A stretch of 64,000 bases of DNA from Enterococcus mundtii (GTDB taxonomy: Bacteria > Bacillota > Bacilli > Lactobacillales > Enterococcaceae), in NCBI RefSeq assembly GCF_003957375.1, contig NZ_CP025473.1, positions 2,071,501 through 2,135,500 of the forward strand, given 5' to 3'. Below the pieces are notes generated by a model. The model saw only the letters and a list, made by a program, of their open reading frames with translations, did no database searches and was not told the origin of the DNA. Both the position numbers and the translations under genes were made by a program. Positions 38,700 through 51,276 of the stretch are shown here, in pieces (the stretch's first letter is position 1; each line of letters begins with the position of its first letter).

Positions 38700-39788
38700 C
38701 TACTTTTCTTTAAATTTGAATTTTGACCAAGGGTGGACGAAAGATAGTAACAGTTGTTCATCCGCAACAATGGCACCCACTTTATTTTTTCTTGGATCTT
38801 GATGTGGCGTTAATACGATCTGTAACTCATTCTTATATTTCCCAAAGCAATCATTTCCAATGACGACATCTCCCACTTGAAACATTTCTTCATTGTCATG
38901 GGGAGGATTAGCATCTGCTTGATACATTTTTCTCACTTCTGTCGAACGGATCACTTGCGACGTGATATCCCCTCTGCGAACGTGTTGCTCGTTCAAAACA
39001 ATTCCTCGTTCGACTTCATGGGTCTGAGGAAGAAACTCAATAGCAAAAACAGTTTGGTATCGATCAACTGCACCTAATGCTTGCAACTCTTCTTCCGAAG
39101 CATACGCATTGCCGATAATGACATCATCAATAAGGTTAGTCGCAAATAAATGTTTAGCCGCTGGAACGACGCCTAACTGGCGATGCATTTCCAATGTTGG
39201 CAAGCCATCGTTTACATCCCAAGGACCGATTGTGCCCGTTTGAGAAGTAATAAAAGCGGCAGTACGGATGCCTTGGCGTTTAAATCGGCGACTGCATGTT
39301 TCAAAAAATTCATAAGGAAGTCCAGTTCCTGCTTGAGGATAAAAATTATGACACCCGTATAAAAACGGGGTATTCGCTTGATGGCTCAAAATATTTTCTA
39401 AATAAGCCACATCATTACTCATATTCAATTCAATTGCTAACTGGTAAGGATTGTAAGTCAGTAGCGCTTCTTTTCTGCCATCAAATCCTAAATCTAAACG
39501 AATCCCATCTGCACCTAGTTCATGAAAAAAACTCATGTCATCATATGAAATATTCAACTGTTCGAAAATCGATGGTGCGACATCTAAAATCGTTTCAAAC
39601 CCAAGTGATGAAGCATATTCGATCAATTGCTGAAATTTCTGTTTGATTTGTTCTGTTTCCTCAGTCACTTCTAACATGCTCATAAAAATTCGAGTAAACC
39701 CATATTTATGTGCCATTTCGAGATAAGCACGATCTTCTTGCGGATTGCTGTGATCAGGATAAAGAGAGATTCCTAGTGAACGTTTCAT
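38700..39788 (-). CDS. DUF871/MupG-type 6-phospho-glycosidase
   Basis: 362 aa. TIM-barrel N-terminal part (SLGISLYPDHSNPQEDRAYL at the start, GADGIRLDLGFDG, GCHNFYPQAGTGL) and a C-terminal beta domain with a VVIGNDCFG-type segment. Characterised MupG hydrolyses MurNAc-6P-GlcNAc. Here it lies between the PTS EIIC and the deacetylase, so a phosphorylated amino-sugar disaccharide is the likely substrate. Confidence 0.82.
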   Translation of the reverse strand: MKRSLGISLYPDHSNPQEDRAYLEMAHKYGFTRIFMSMLEVTEETEQIKQKFQQLIEYASSLGFETILDVAPSIFEQLNISYDDMSFFHELGADGIRLDLGFDGRKEALLTYNPYQLAIELNMSNDVAYLENILSHQANTPFLYGCHNFYPQAGTGLPYEFFETCSRRFKRQGIRTAAFITSQTGTIGPWDVNDGLPTLEMHRQLGVVPAAKHLFATNLIDDVIIGNAYASEEELQALGAVDRYQTVFAIEFLPQTHEVERGIVLNEQHVRRGDITSQVIRSTEVRKMYQADANPPHDNEEMFQVGDVVIGNDCFGKYKNELQIVLTPHQDPRKNKVGAIVADEQLLLSFVHPWSKFKFKEK

Positions 39789-39812
39789 ATTAACTCCTGC
39801 TTTCTTTTCTAT

Positions 39813-41147
39813 TTACTCGTTCGTGATACCATCTGTGATCTGGACAGAGGCTTGTTCTGCTTGTTCTTCTTCTCTCTCCTGTGCCAGCTGTTGTTTTTCA
39901 AATACTTTGAAGAATGGATAATAGATCGCCAAAGTGATAAAGAAGTTGAACACGACTAAGACACCCGCAGCGACACTCCAATTGGTACTCATCCAAGCCG
40001 CAAGTGGCGCTGGTATCGCGAAAGGCAACCGTGCGACCATCATTGGCACTAAACCACTTACCGTAAGGACATAAGAAATCGTTGTCGTTACTAAGGGTGC
40101 GACAATAAATGGGATACCCAATACTGGATTCATGACGATTGGTGCCCCAAAAATCATTGGTTCATTGATATTGAACAAACCAGGAAGGATCGACAGACGT
40201 CCTAAGCTTTTCAGATACTTGGATTTGGAGAACATGAACAGTACGACTAATGCAAGTGTCGTACCTGCCCCACCGATCCAGACAAACCATTGTAAAAATT
40301 GTTCTGTAAAGATATTTGGCATATCATGTGCATTGGTTCCTGCATTGAATGCGTCAATATTTTCAGCAATCGAGATATCCCAAAACGGACGAATCACCGG
40401 TCCCATGATAGCTGGTCCATGAATCCCTAATACCCAGAAGAAACAAATCAAGAAAACCGTAAGTAGTCCACCAAATAAACTGTTCCCTGCTAACACGCCT
40501 TTAAGTGGCATCAACAATTGACTCAAGAAACCATTCAAGTCAAAGCCAAGCAAATGTCGGATGACCCAAAAGAAAATCAAGATCACTGCTCCTGGGATCA
40601 ATGCGACAAAAGAATTCGTCACTTCTGGCGGCACACCATCTGGCATTTTTATCGTGATTTTCTTTTCAATAAAGAAACGATAGATCTCAACAGACAAAAT
40701 TGCTGTTACGATTGCCCCAAATAAAGAACCTGAACCAAGATTCGCAATATTGATATAGCGTCCAGCGGTTATTCCTTCAAGATCTTCCAACACTTGAGTT
40801 GGTGGCGCAGCTACGATCAGAAAGGACATCAAGGCTAAAATACCGGCAGTTAATGAATCTAAACGATAGCTCTTTGCTAATGAAGAGGCAATCCCAAATG
40901 TGGCATATAAAGCTAAGATCCCCACTGTATATCGAAATGGGATATCTAAAATTGCACGATATGGTTCAATGACTGCCGCGACCGACGCAATCGGGATGTT
41001 CAATAATATCGTAAAAAATGAACCAACGATCGTTAATGGCATCGTCGCAATGATTCCTTTTCGAATCGCTGTCATGTGACGCTGTGTACCAATCCGATTC
41101 GCAACAGGCATGATTTTTTGTTCGATCAACCCTACAAATTTATCCAT
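39813..41147 (-). CDS. PTS EIIC, lactose/cellobiose (CelB) family
   Basis: 444 aa, about ten membrane segments. The conserved NEP motif appears in NINEPMIFGAPIVMNP. AAGGGGG precedes the start. It imports beta-linked disaccharides with phosphorylation. No EIIA or EIIB gene is in the operon, so these must come from elsewhere in the genome. First gene of the operon. Confidence 0.9.
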   Translation of the reverse strand: MDKFVGLIEQKIMPVANRIGTQRHMTAIRKGIIATMPLTIVGSFFTILLNIPIASVAAVIEPYRAILDIPFRYTVGILALYATFGIASSLAKSYRLDSLTAGILALMSFLIVAAPPTQVLEDLEGITAGRYINIANLGSGSLFGAIVTAILSVEIYRFFIEKKITIKMPDGVPPEVTNSFVALIPGAVILIFFWVIRHLLGFDLNGFLSQLLMPLKGVLAGNSLFGGLLTVFLICFFWVLGIHGPAIMGPVIRPFWDISIAENIDAFNAGTNAHDMPNIFTEQFLQWFVWIGGAGTTLALVVLFMFSKSKYLKSLGRLSILPGLFNINEPMIFGAPIVMNPVLGIPFIVAPLVTTTISYVLTVSGLVPMMVARLPFAIPAPLAAWMSTNWSVAAGVLVVFNFFITLAIYYPFFKVFEKQQLAQEREEEQAEQASVQITDGITNE

Positions 41148-41166
41148 TTGTTATTCCCCCTTACCA

Positions 41167-41182
41167 AAACATTATAATGTTT
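41167..41182. promoter_or_regulatory. Palindromic operator over the -10 box of the EIIC promoter
   Basis: AAACATTATAATGTTT is a perfect 16-base palindrome containing TATAAT, 20 bases before the EIIC start. A likely GntR-type operator. Confidence 0.55.
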
Positions 41183-41211
41183 AAATAAAAGATAACATAT
41201 TAATGATATAA

Positions 41212-41225
41212 TGTAAACATTTTCA
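41212..41225 (-). promoter_or_regulatory. cre site upstream of the EIIC operon
   Basis: TGTAAACATTTTCA differs from the cre consensus only at the central G. Confidence 0.55.
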
Positions 41226-41283
41226 TTAAAATATATGATTATTCTGACAAAAAGAGACTGAGACAATCGGCCTCTCCCACCTC

Positions 41284-41411
41284 CTGAAACCGAATAAACG
41301 GCGGGAACAGAAGTAACCTCTTCGAGAAACAAGGCGCCATCCACAAAAATTTGAAGAACAATTTTCATGGATGACGCCTTGTTTCTCGAGGCTACACACT
41401 TCTGCCCCGAC
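41284..41411 (-). repeat. C-family hairpin repeat, copy C3
   Basis: On the minus strand: GCAGAAGTGTGTAGCCTCGA, stem ACAAGGCGTCATCCATGAAAA with its complement, then GTTACTTCTG and GTTTATTCGGTTTCAG. It lies between the GntR gene and the EIIC gene, whose transcription runs the same way. Confidence 0.8.
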
Positions 41412-41425
41412 CTCATTGCGATTGT

Positions 41426-42127
41426 CTATGTTTCGTAGTTGATATGATAAGGATGTAGATCCGTATGATAAATTGCCTCTGAATACTCGACCACTTCTCG
41501 ATCTTCCGTCGTTGATCGACGTACACGCTTGATACCGATTTCTGAAGTCGTCTTTAATAGTGCTTTTTCTTCATCTGTTAAAAACGTGGCAGAAAAGTCA
41601 TCTGAAAAAGAGTCGATAATGTGATTATTCTGTGTGAGCAACCGATATAAAGATTCTTTATCAAATTCTTTTTGTTTCATTTTATTCATGTCTTTTGGTA
41701 AATAGTGAACAAAATAGATATATGGTTGGTCATTTAAATAATACAAACGCTTGAAGCATACCGCAGCTGAACCAAACATCGAATATAATGGATGATCTTT
41801 TTTGATACTGATTTTTTCTAAACCAATCGTTTCTTTGCGAACCTCGTATTGGGAATCTTTTAAGATCTGAGTAAAACTTTCGGCTTTAGATAAACGATTG
41901 TAAGGACGATTGCTTAATACTGTCGTTCCCCGACCACTTTTCTTTTCGACATATTCATCTGTGGCTAATAACTCGATAGCTTTTCGCACAGTGATTTTAC
42001 TCACTTGGAACAATTCTTCTAACTCATTTTCAGTCGGTAGCATACTCCCCACCGGATACTTTCCTGAAAAAATATCCTCTTTGATCTTGTCTGCTACTTC
42101 TAAATATAATACACGCGTTCTTTTCAT
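41426..42127 (-). CDS. GntR/UTRA-family regulator
   Basis: 233 aa from the ATG at 42127 (AAAGGTGA upstream). Winged HTH at about 10-70 (PTENELEELFQVSKITVRKA) and a UTRA ligand domain ending YSEAIYHTDLHPY. It should repress the EIIC-dga operon until a sugar phosphate binds. An inverted repeat TTATGTTA-9-TAACATAA (42145-42169) just upstream may be its own operator. Confidence 0.88.
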   Translation of the reverse strand: MKRTRVLYLEVADKIKEDIFSGKYPVGSMLPTENELEELFQVSKITVRKAIELLATDEYVEKKSGRGTTVLSNRPYNRLSKAESFTQILKDSQYEVRKETIGLEKISIKKDHPLYSMFGSAAVCFKRLYYLNDQPYIYFVHYLPKDMNKMKQKEFDKESLYRLLTQNNHIIDSFSDDFSATFLTDEEKALLKTTSEIGIKRVRRSTTEDREVVEYSEAIYHTDLHPYHINYET

Positions 42128-42144
42128 AGCTTCACCTTTCACCT

Positions 42145-42169
42145 TTATGTTAGTAAGAGAATAACATAA
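42145..42169. promoter_or_regulatory. Inverted repeat upstream of the GntR gene
   Basis: TTATGTTA (42145-42152) and TAACATAA (42162-42169) are exact complements, about 20 bases before the start codon. Confidence 0.45.
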
Positions 42170-42221
42170 ATAAACAAAAAAAAGAATAGAAATATTGATA
42201 ATTGGTCTACCTATGTACAAA

Positions 42222-42258
42222 TAATAAGCTTAGATATAACAAAACATCTAAGCTTATT
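42222..42258. terminator. Terminator after bglA
   Basis: AATAAGCTTAGAT pairs with ATCTAAGCTTATT around a 10-base loop. Confidence 0.65.
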
Positions 42259-42416
42259 ACCCTACTTTTTTCGTACCTTTGTTATACCCTTGTTTTAATA
42301 ACATAATTACTGATTATAAAAACAAGGAGAATTTTATCAGAAATTTCAAACAATCATTAAATTTGTAAGGACTTTTGTGGTGAAAGGCCTTTCTACAAAA
42401 ATGGCCCAGTCGTTAT

Positions 42417-45867
<3,451 letters not shown>

Positions 45868-45868
<1 letters not shown>

Positions 45869-46716
45869 TATGATTGGGTTTGTTTTTCTGTTACTACACG
45901 TTGGATGTGGATCGTCAGGTAGATTTGTTCCCCTGGTCCCATCTCTTTTTGTTGCGTTTGTACAAGATACTCATTGATCCGTTCCACACAGCGAAACGCT
46001 TTTGGATATTTTCCTTGGACAAGCGCATAAAGAAATTCATCTTTCTCATCTGAAGCTTCATCTTTTAAGTATCGTTGTGTGAAAAATTGTAAATGTGTGA
46101 TGATCCGTTGATAATTCAAGGAATCTTCGTCAAAGGCGATGCCGAAAAATTTACTGATGATACTTAGGATATCTCGCACCATTTTCGTTGCCGCCATCGT
46201 TACTTGCATGTCGCCATTTCCTTGCTCACTATTGACGAAATGAAAGGCTATGAAGCCTGCTTCATCCATTGGTAAGGTCACACCGAGCTTTTCTTCAACA
46301 AGTTGAAGGGCTTGTTTGGCTGCTCGATATTCTTTAGGATAAAACTTTTTTGTTTCAAATAATAAAGGATTCGGTAATTCGATGTTTTCCTTTGCTCGAC
46401 TGATCGCATAATGGATATGGTCGGTCAGTGTCAAATAGATGTTTGGCGATAATTGGATGTTTAATTGTTCTTCGGCAAGGTCGACGATCTGCTTCACAAG
46501 CTCGACCTCTTCTAATGGGACATCTGCCATCAATTGTTGGAACTGATGCGTAGTAAAAGAATCTTTTAGCACAAATTCTTTTTGGATCGATTCTTCAGAG
46601 ATCGTATCGCCTGATTTTTTTTGAAAAGCAAGACCTTTTCCCATGCAGATGATTTCTTCGCCTAATTCATTTTTTGAGATGACGACATTATTATTCAAAA
46701 CTTTTTCTATGACCAT
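45868..46716 (-). CDS. licT: BglG/LicT-family transcription antiterminator
   Basis: 282 aa. RNA-binding CAT domain (1-56, VLNNNVVISKNELGEEII), PRD1 with DHIHYAISRAKENI, PRD2 with ITHLQFFTQRYL. Unphosphorylated by EIIB and phosphorylated by HPr on PRD2 it binds the RAT RNA and prevents termination. Two RATs flank it, so it controls itself and the PTS gene. Confidence 0.94.
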
Positions 46717-46743
46717 CTACATCGACCTCCCAACTAAAAAATA

Positions 46744-46811
46744 AAAAAACCTAGAATCCACCCGTAATTACTAGCTGAATTCTGGTTTTGCCTGCCGAAC
46801 AGTAACAATCC
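46744..46811 (-). promoter_or_regulatory. LicT RAT and terminator before licT
   Basis: GGATTGTTACTGTTC then GGCAGGCAAAACC (minus, 46811-46784), overlapping a terminator formed with the segment ending CTAGGTTTTTTT. Confidence 0.88.
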
Positions 46812-46828
46812 ATTGCTTAACTACATTT

Positions 46829-46857
46829 ACTATATCACTGTTACATTCGCTATGCAA
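46829..46857 (-). promoter_or_regulatory. Promoter of the licT operon
   Basis: TTGCAT (46857-46852), 17-base spacer, TATAGT (46834-46829). Confidence 0.7.
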
Positions 46858-47067
46858 CCCTTTTCATCGTTTTTATTTTTTCAAAAGGAGAAGAACTTTT
46901 AGTATTTTGTAACACTGAATCCAATATACATGCGATGAGAGTAACAAAAAAGGATGAAAATGAACGAGCCATTTCTATCCTTTTTTCTCTATTGTGATGT
47001 TGATGATCAGAATATGAAAAGCTTTGTTCTATAATACTGCTTAGATTAGAACGTTTTTCTCACAACC

Positions 47068-47185
47068 ACCATAAACGGTGTTCAAGAAGCAACACTTCGA
47101 TCATAAGCCAAAAAAATCAAAAATGAAAAAGCCATTTTCAATTTTTCTGTCTTATGCCTTAGTGCTAATCGCTGCTTTCACAACC
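47068..47185 (-). repeat. R-family hairpin repeat, unit B2
   Basis: 118 bases on the minus strand, begins GGTTGTGAAAGCAGC and ends CTTGAACACCGTTTATGG. The inner stem contains AAAATTGAAAATGG and its complement. Confidence 0.8.
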
Positions 47186-47305
47186 TTGACAAATGGTGTT
47201 CAAAAGCCAACTCCTACGATAATAAGGGCCTCCCTGAGAAAATATAGAAAACTATTTTCTCAGGGAGGCCCTTATTACTTGGAGCTGAACGGCTTTTTCA
47301 CAACC
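47186..47305 (-). repeat. R-family hairpin repeat, unit B1 (tandem with B2)
   Basis: 120 bases, begins GGTTGTGAAAAAGCCGTTCA and ends TTTGAACACCATTTGTCAA. The 24-base-pair stem contains GGGCCTCCCTGAG and its complement. It starts 5 bases after the sortase stop. Confidence 0.82.
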
Positions 47306-47309
47306 TCTT

Positions 47310-48023
47310 CTAAAACGTTCTCGTTGGCATGTCAAAGGCATTTTTCATTTCTTGGGTGGCTTCTTTCATTGGTGTGATGCTTTCGAGTTCTCCTTGGACG
47401 ACTAGGCGTGTAATGGCGTCCATATCCCCACAAGTGATCAAGGTGATCAATTCTTTTCCTTCTTCGATGTTCAATAATTCTGTTGCCGAAGGGGCGACTT
47501 TTTCTTTGAATGTCGCTTTGTACGTGTAGACGTTTTCCAAATCGACGATATAGATTTTATCACCTAAGTTTAGATTTTCTAACGGAGTAAAAAGTAATTC
47601 GGGATTGTTGGCACGGTGACTTGCTAAGGCATAGTTTCCTTTCCCCATTTCTTGATCTGGATCCAATGTTCCGGCACCGTACAATAAGTTTGCATTATCC
47701 AACCCTCTAAAAATCGGTAAATTGATCGAGACGGAAGGGACGGCGATACTTCCAATGACTGGTAGCTCCGGTCGATTCAATTGGGCTCTTAACACCGCTT
47801 CTGAACTCATTGATTCAACTGAATCAAAGTCAAAGTTTGCCTCTTTTTGATTATTTTTGACAATATCATCACGAGTCACATTAGAAATAGCGTACGCATC
47901 TCCCGTATTTTTAACAAAAAAATCTTTGATCTGTTCATTAAAGATCAAGGCTAATCCTACTATTAATAGTAGAAACAATAAAAAATTGACCAGCCACTTT
48001 TTGACTCTTCCTTTTTTTTTCAT
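47310..48023 (-). CDS. srtA: Class A sortase
   Basis: 237 aa. One N-terminal membrane anchor (about 10-28), catalytic His136 in LASHRANN, Cys198 in LITCGD, and Arg206. It links LPxTG proteins to peptidoglycan; the LPKTG protein at 14323-14706 is a substrate candidate. The next upstream gene is a MazG-like protein 29 bases away. Confidence 0.94.
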   Translation of the reverse strand: MKKKGRVKKWLVNFLLFLLLIVGLALIFNEQIKDFFVKNTGDAYAISNVTRDDIVKNNQKEANFDFDSVESMSSEAVLRAQLNRPELPVIGSIAVPSVSINLPIFRGLDNANLLYGAGTLDPDQEMGKGNYALASHRANNPELLFTPLENLNLGDKIYIVDLENVYTYKATFKEKVAPSATELLNIEEGKELITLITCGDMDAITRLVVQGELESITPMKEATQEMKNAFDMPTRTF

Positions 48024-48051
48024 GTATCTTCCTCCACTCTTGCACTATCTA

Positions 48052-48381
48052 TCATAGCTCCGTATATTTTACTTTGTTGTTTTTACTTTTTTCTACTGGA
48101 TATTTCTGATTGTTTTTTTCTAATTTTTCCTCAATCATCGTATCGATATCTAAATTTAGATTGTCGGCCATCATATAAGAGTATATCAACACATCTGCTA
48201 GTTCTTCTTTGATTCGTTCAAGCTGAGTGGTTGTCACTTCTTCTGGTTGCTTCCATTGGAATAACTCTAATAATTCTGAAGCTTCTAAAGAAATCGAAAT
48301 TGCTAAATCTTTTTCATTATGAAATTGTCGCCAATTGCGATCATCTCTAAACTGATTGATTTTTTCCATGCTTTTTTCCAT
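48052..48381 (-). CDS. MazG-like nucleotide pyrophosphohydrolase
   Basis: 109 aa. The helical EExxE-type motif is seen as SLEASELLELFQW and the downstream ELADVLIYSYMMAD, which together bind Mg2+. Members hydrolyse non-canonical or excess (d)NTPs to NMPs. Length fits the compact single-domain form. Confidence 0.88.
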   Translation of the reverse strand: MEKSMEKINQFRDDRNWRQFHNEKDLAISISLEASELLELFQWKQPEEVTTTQLERIKEELADVLIYSYMMADNLNLDIDTMIEEKLEKNNQKYPVEKSKNNKVKYTEL

Positions 48382-48588
48382 TGATCTTCTCCTAATTTTA
48401 AATCAAGTCACATTAATCATACCATGTTTAGCGAGAAAATAGTTTATACTTATTTTAATAATCTGTTCTATTTTTCAGAAAAAAGAAATATCTTATCGCC
48501 GGTTTTCAATCAAGGGAAAGAATCATTTACTTCTCATCCACGCTAAGTTCGTAGTTTGGATTGGTTGGTCGGTGCTTTATGTAAAACT

Positions 48589-48643
48589 GGGGCTGTGACA
48601 TTCGTCTTCTCCTACTTAGAACAAACGCTTCTGTCACAGCCTC
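48589..48643 (-). terminator. Terminator after the MFS gene
   Basis: GGGGCTGTGACA and TGTCACAGCCTC arms with a short T-run on the minus strand. Confidence 0.6.
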
Positions 48644-48682
48644 AATTTAATCATATGTTAGATAATTGCTTTGATCTATTTA

Positions 48683-49876
48683 CTATTGTTGTAAACTTGT
48701 TTTCAGATCTCTTACTCCTGATAAAGTCATCAAGACAAGTAAACTGATTAAATAAATTCCACTTAGAAATAGAATAACAGCCGTCAAACTATAATGATCC
48801 ATTAGAAATCCAATCGCGATCGATGAAAAACCACCGACTGCTCGACCTAGGTTCATGATAAAGTTATTCGCCGTCGCACGGATCTCTGTTGGATACAAAC
48901 TACTGATAATTGCTCCATACCCACCATACATTCCGTTGATGAAATAACCTACAACTACTGCTGCTGCAATTAAGCTCCATTGACTGTGTGCAAGTACGAG
49001 TAAAAAGACAGATAAAGAGGAACAAATCAGGAACAAACCAAATGCGAGGGTTGGACCAACTTTATCCATGATGATCCCAAACGTCATCATCCCTAATGAC
49101 ATCCCCAAAATCGTGCTGATCATCCATAAAGAGGAACCCGATACTGATAGACCTAATTGTGCTTGCATGATTGAAGGCAACCAATTCATCAAGCCGAAAT
49201 AACCAGCAATCTGTACAGTAACCATCAGACTAAGACCTGTCGTTTGCCATGCCATGCGTTTCGTTTGGAACAAATGACTCAGCTTTGTCTTTTTCCCAGT
49301 TTCTTTTGTTTCTTCAAATGCCTCTGGTTCTTTTAGCCCTCTTCGAATAAACAAAACCATCAAGACCGGCAAGACACCGATGACATAAAGCATTTTCCAG
49401 CCAAACAAAGGAATGATCACTGCTGCTAAGATGGCGGCCAAAGCTGCACCAACTTGTGCGCCGACTGCAGCTACCGAAGATGCACGACCAATTTGTTTCT
49501 TTGAAAAGCTTTCAGAAATCAATGACATACATGCGCCGTATTCTCCGCCAGCGCCGATTCCTGCGATAAAACGAAACAGATAAACAAGATAAATATTCGA
49601 TGCAAAATACATGAGTAAAGAAGCAATTGAGAACAAAATGACTGTTTGCGAAAATACTTTGACTCTCCCATATTTATCCGCCATCAATCCAAAAAAAATA
49701 CCTCCAACGAGCATCCCTAAATTAGTAATCGTTGCAATCAATCCTGCTTGCGTTCCACTAATATTAAAAGTTGCGATCATTGAAGATAATGAAAAAGCTA
49801 AAAACATAATGTCCATATTTTCTAAAGCAATACCCGCCGATGTTGATAATAATACCTTTCGTTGATACTTCGTCAT
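48683..49876 (-). CDS. MFS transporter
   Basis: 397 aa with twelve predicted membrane segments. The signature loop DKYGRVKVF lies between helices 2 and 3, and GAGGEYGACMSLISE lies in helix 4-5. This pattern fits the sugar/organic-acid proton symporter groups (AAHS/SHS). The substrate is unknown. Divergent from nanE across 240 bases, so a link to amino sugars is possible but unproven. Confidence 0.82.
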   Translation of the reverse strand: MTKYQRKVLLSTSAGIALENMDIMFLAFSLSSMIATFNISGTQAGLIATITNLGMLVGGIFFGLMADKYGRVKVFSQTVILFSIASLLMYFASNIYLVYLFRFIAGIGAGGEYGACMSLISESFSKKQIGRASSVAAVGAQVGAALAAILAAVIIPLFGWKMLYVIGVLPVLMVLFIRRGLKEPEAFEETKETGKKTKLSHLFQTKRMAWQTTGLSLMVTVQIAGYFGLMNWLPSIMQAQLGLSVSGSSLWMISTILGMSLGMMTFGIIMDKVGPTLAFGLFLICSSLSVFLLVLAHSQWSLIAAAVVVGYFINGMYGGYGAIISSLYPTEIRATANNFIMNLGRAVGGFSSIAIGFLMDHYSLTAVILFLSGIYLISLLVLMTLSGVRDLKTSLQQ

Positions 49877-50116
49877 TTTTCTTCCCCTTTTCTTTAAATC
49901 ACCCTAAATTGTTAAAATCATATCCAAAATTCAAGAAAAAATCAAGAACTTTTTCAGTATATATTAAAAAATTTTGATCCTTCTTTTGTAAACGAATGAT
50001 TTTTCCAATAGAAGGTGCTATGAATAAGGTCCTTTCTCTTTACACGCATGAAAGCGGATGCTATATTTCTTGGTAGAAATGGCTTACTATTGTTTTCAGA
50101 TTGGAGTTTTTGACAA

Positions 50117-50833
50117 ATGGACAAACAAGAATTTTTAGAGCAAATCAGTCATGGATTGATCGTTTCTTGCCAAGCATTGCCTGGCGAAGTTTTTTATTCA
50201 GAAGAAGGTGGCTTGATGCCTTATTTTGCACTAGCTGCAAAGAAAGCTGGCGCAGTCGGTATTCGGGCAAATTCGGTCAGAGATATTTTAGAGATCAAAG
50301 AAAAAGTTGATTTACCGATGATCGGTATTATCAAACGGGATTATCCACCTGAAAAACCGTTTATCACTGCAACGATGAAAGAAGTGGATGAATTAGTCGC
50401 CACTGGCGTAGAAGTGATCGCACTTGATTGTACCCTGCGTAAACGACACGATGGCTTATCGATCAACGCATTTATTGAACAAATCAAAACAAAATATCCT
50501 AATCAATTATTTATGGCAGATATTGCGACCTTTGAAGAAGGAATCAATGCTTATAAAGCCGGGATTGATTTTGTCGGGACGACATTAAGCGGCTATACCG
50601 AAGAAAGTGAAGAAACAGAAGGGCCCGATGTGCAGTTGATCAAACGACTTCTTGAAGCAGATGTGTGCGTGATTGCAGAAGGAAAGATCCACACGCCCCA
50701 ACAAGCCAAGGAAATCCAAGCGTTAGGTGTAGCTGGTATCGTGGTTGGGGGCGCCATTACCCGCCCACAAGAAATCACGCAACGATTTGTTGCTGCGTTA
50801 GATGGCGCGAGAGGTCGGGACGGAGGTGTTTAA
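50117..50833 (+). CDS. nanE: N-acylglucosamine-6-phosphate 2-epimerase
   Basis: 238 aa, GGAG 10 bases before the [20 protein letters not shown] at the N-terminus, [17 protein letters not shown] and [12 protein letters not shown] mark the NanE TIM barrel. Converts ManNAc-6P to GlcNAc-6P. No nanA or nanK lies in the window. The last residues (RGRDGGV) and the stop fall inside a C-family repeat, so the natural C-terminus was probably altered by it. Confidence 0.93.
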   Translation: MDKQEFLEQISHGLIVSCQALPGEVFYSEEGGLMPYFALAAKKAGAVGIRANSVRDILEIKEKVDLPMIGIIKRDYPPEKPFITATMKEVDELVATGVEVIALDCTLRKRHDGLSINAFIEQIKTKYPNQLFMADIATFEEGINAYKAGIDFVGTTLSGYTEESEETEGPDVQLIKRLLEADVCVIAEGKIHTPQQAKEIQALGVAGIVVGGAITRPQEITQRFVAALDGARGRDGGV

Positions 50834-50948
50834 TCCCGAAAAATAAGGTACCATCCTACCATCCACGAAAATTGTTCTGCAAACTTTTATGGATGGCGCC
50901 TTATTTCTCGAAAAGATTATTCTGTTCCAGTCGATTATCCGGTTTTAG
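50813..50948 (+). repeat. C-family hairpin repeat, copy C4
   Basis: GGGACGGAGGTGTTTAATCC box, stem AAATAAGGTACCATCC... against GGATGGCGCCTTATTT with an 8-base insertion in the left arm, end box GATTATCCGGTTTTAG. It supplies the stop codon of nanE. Confidence 0.78.
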
Positions 50949-51043
50949 GTGGTCCTAGAGGGGGGATGCCCCTGACATTCATTATAAATTTCTAATGGAC
51001 TTCAAGATAAGAGTAGACGAAGAGGGTAAATCATTTGTGAAAC

Positions 51044-51075
51044 AAGTGTTGGTTGATCATAATCAACCAACACTT
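51044..51075. repeat. Perfect inverted repeat
   Basis: Arms AAGTGTTGGTTGAT and ATCAACCAACACTT around CATA. Fourteen perfect pairs; no immediate T-run. Confidence 0.6.
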
Positions 51076-51165
51076 TGGGACAACTGAGTTTTTTTGAAAT
51101 AAATGAAAACCATAAAAAATCCTCTTCACAAATTCATCCAAAGTTTACAAAAAAGCGCAAAAAAT

Positions 51166-51210
51166 AAAGGGAGACTCGGTTGATTTGTTTCATCACCGAG
51201 TCTCCCTTTT
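51166..51210. terminator. Terminator after the diacylglycerol kinase gene
   Basis: Fifteen-base perfect arms AAAGGGAGACTCGGT and ACCGAGTCTCCCTTT with T-rich flanks. Confidence 0.8.
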
Positions 51211-51276
51211 CTATCTTTTATCTTTCATGGTCATGGTTTTAGGTAGTTGGTCAAGTTGATTTTGCTAAATGTGATT

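Noticed and set aside
48683-50833. Complete sialic acid pathway around nanE and the MFS gene
   Set aside because: No nanA, nanK, sialidase or nag genes are in the window; the MFS substrate cannot be inferred.
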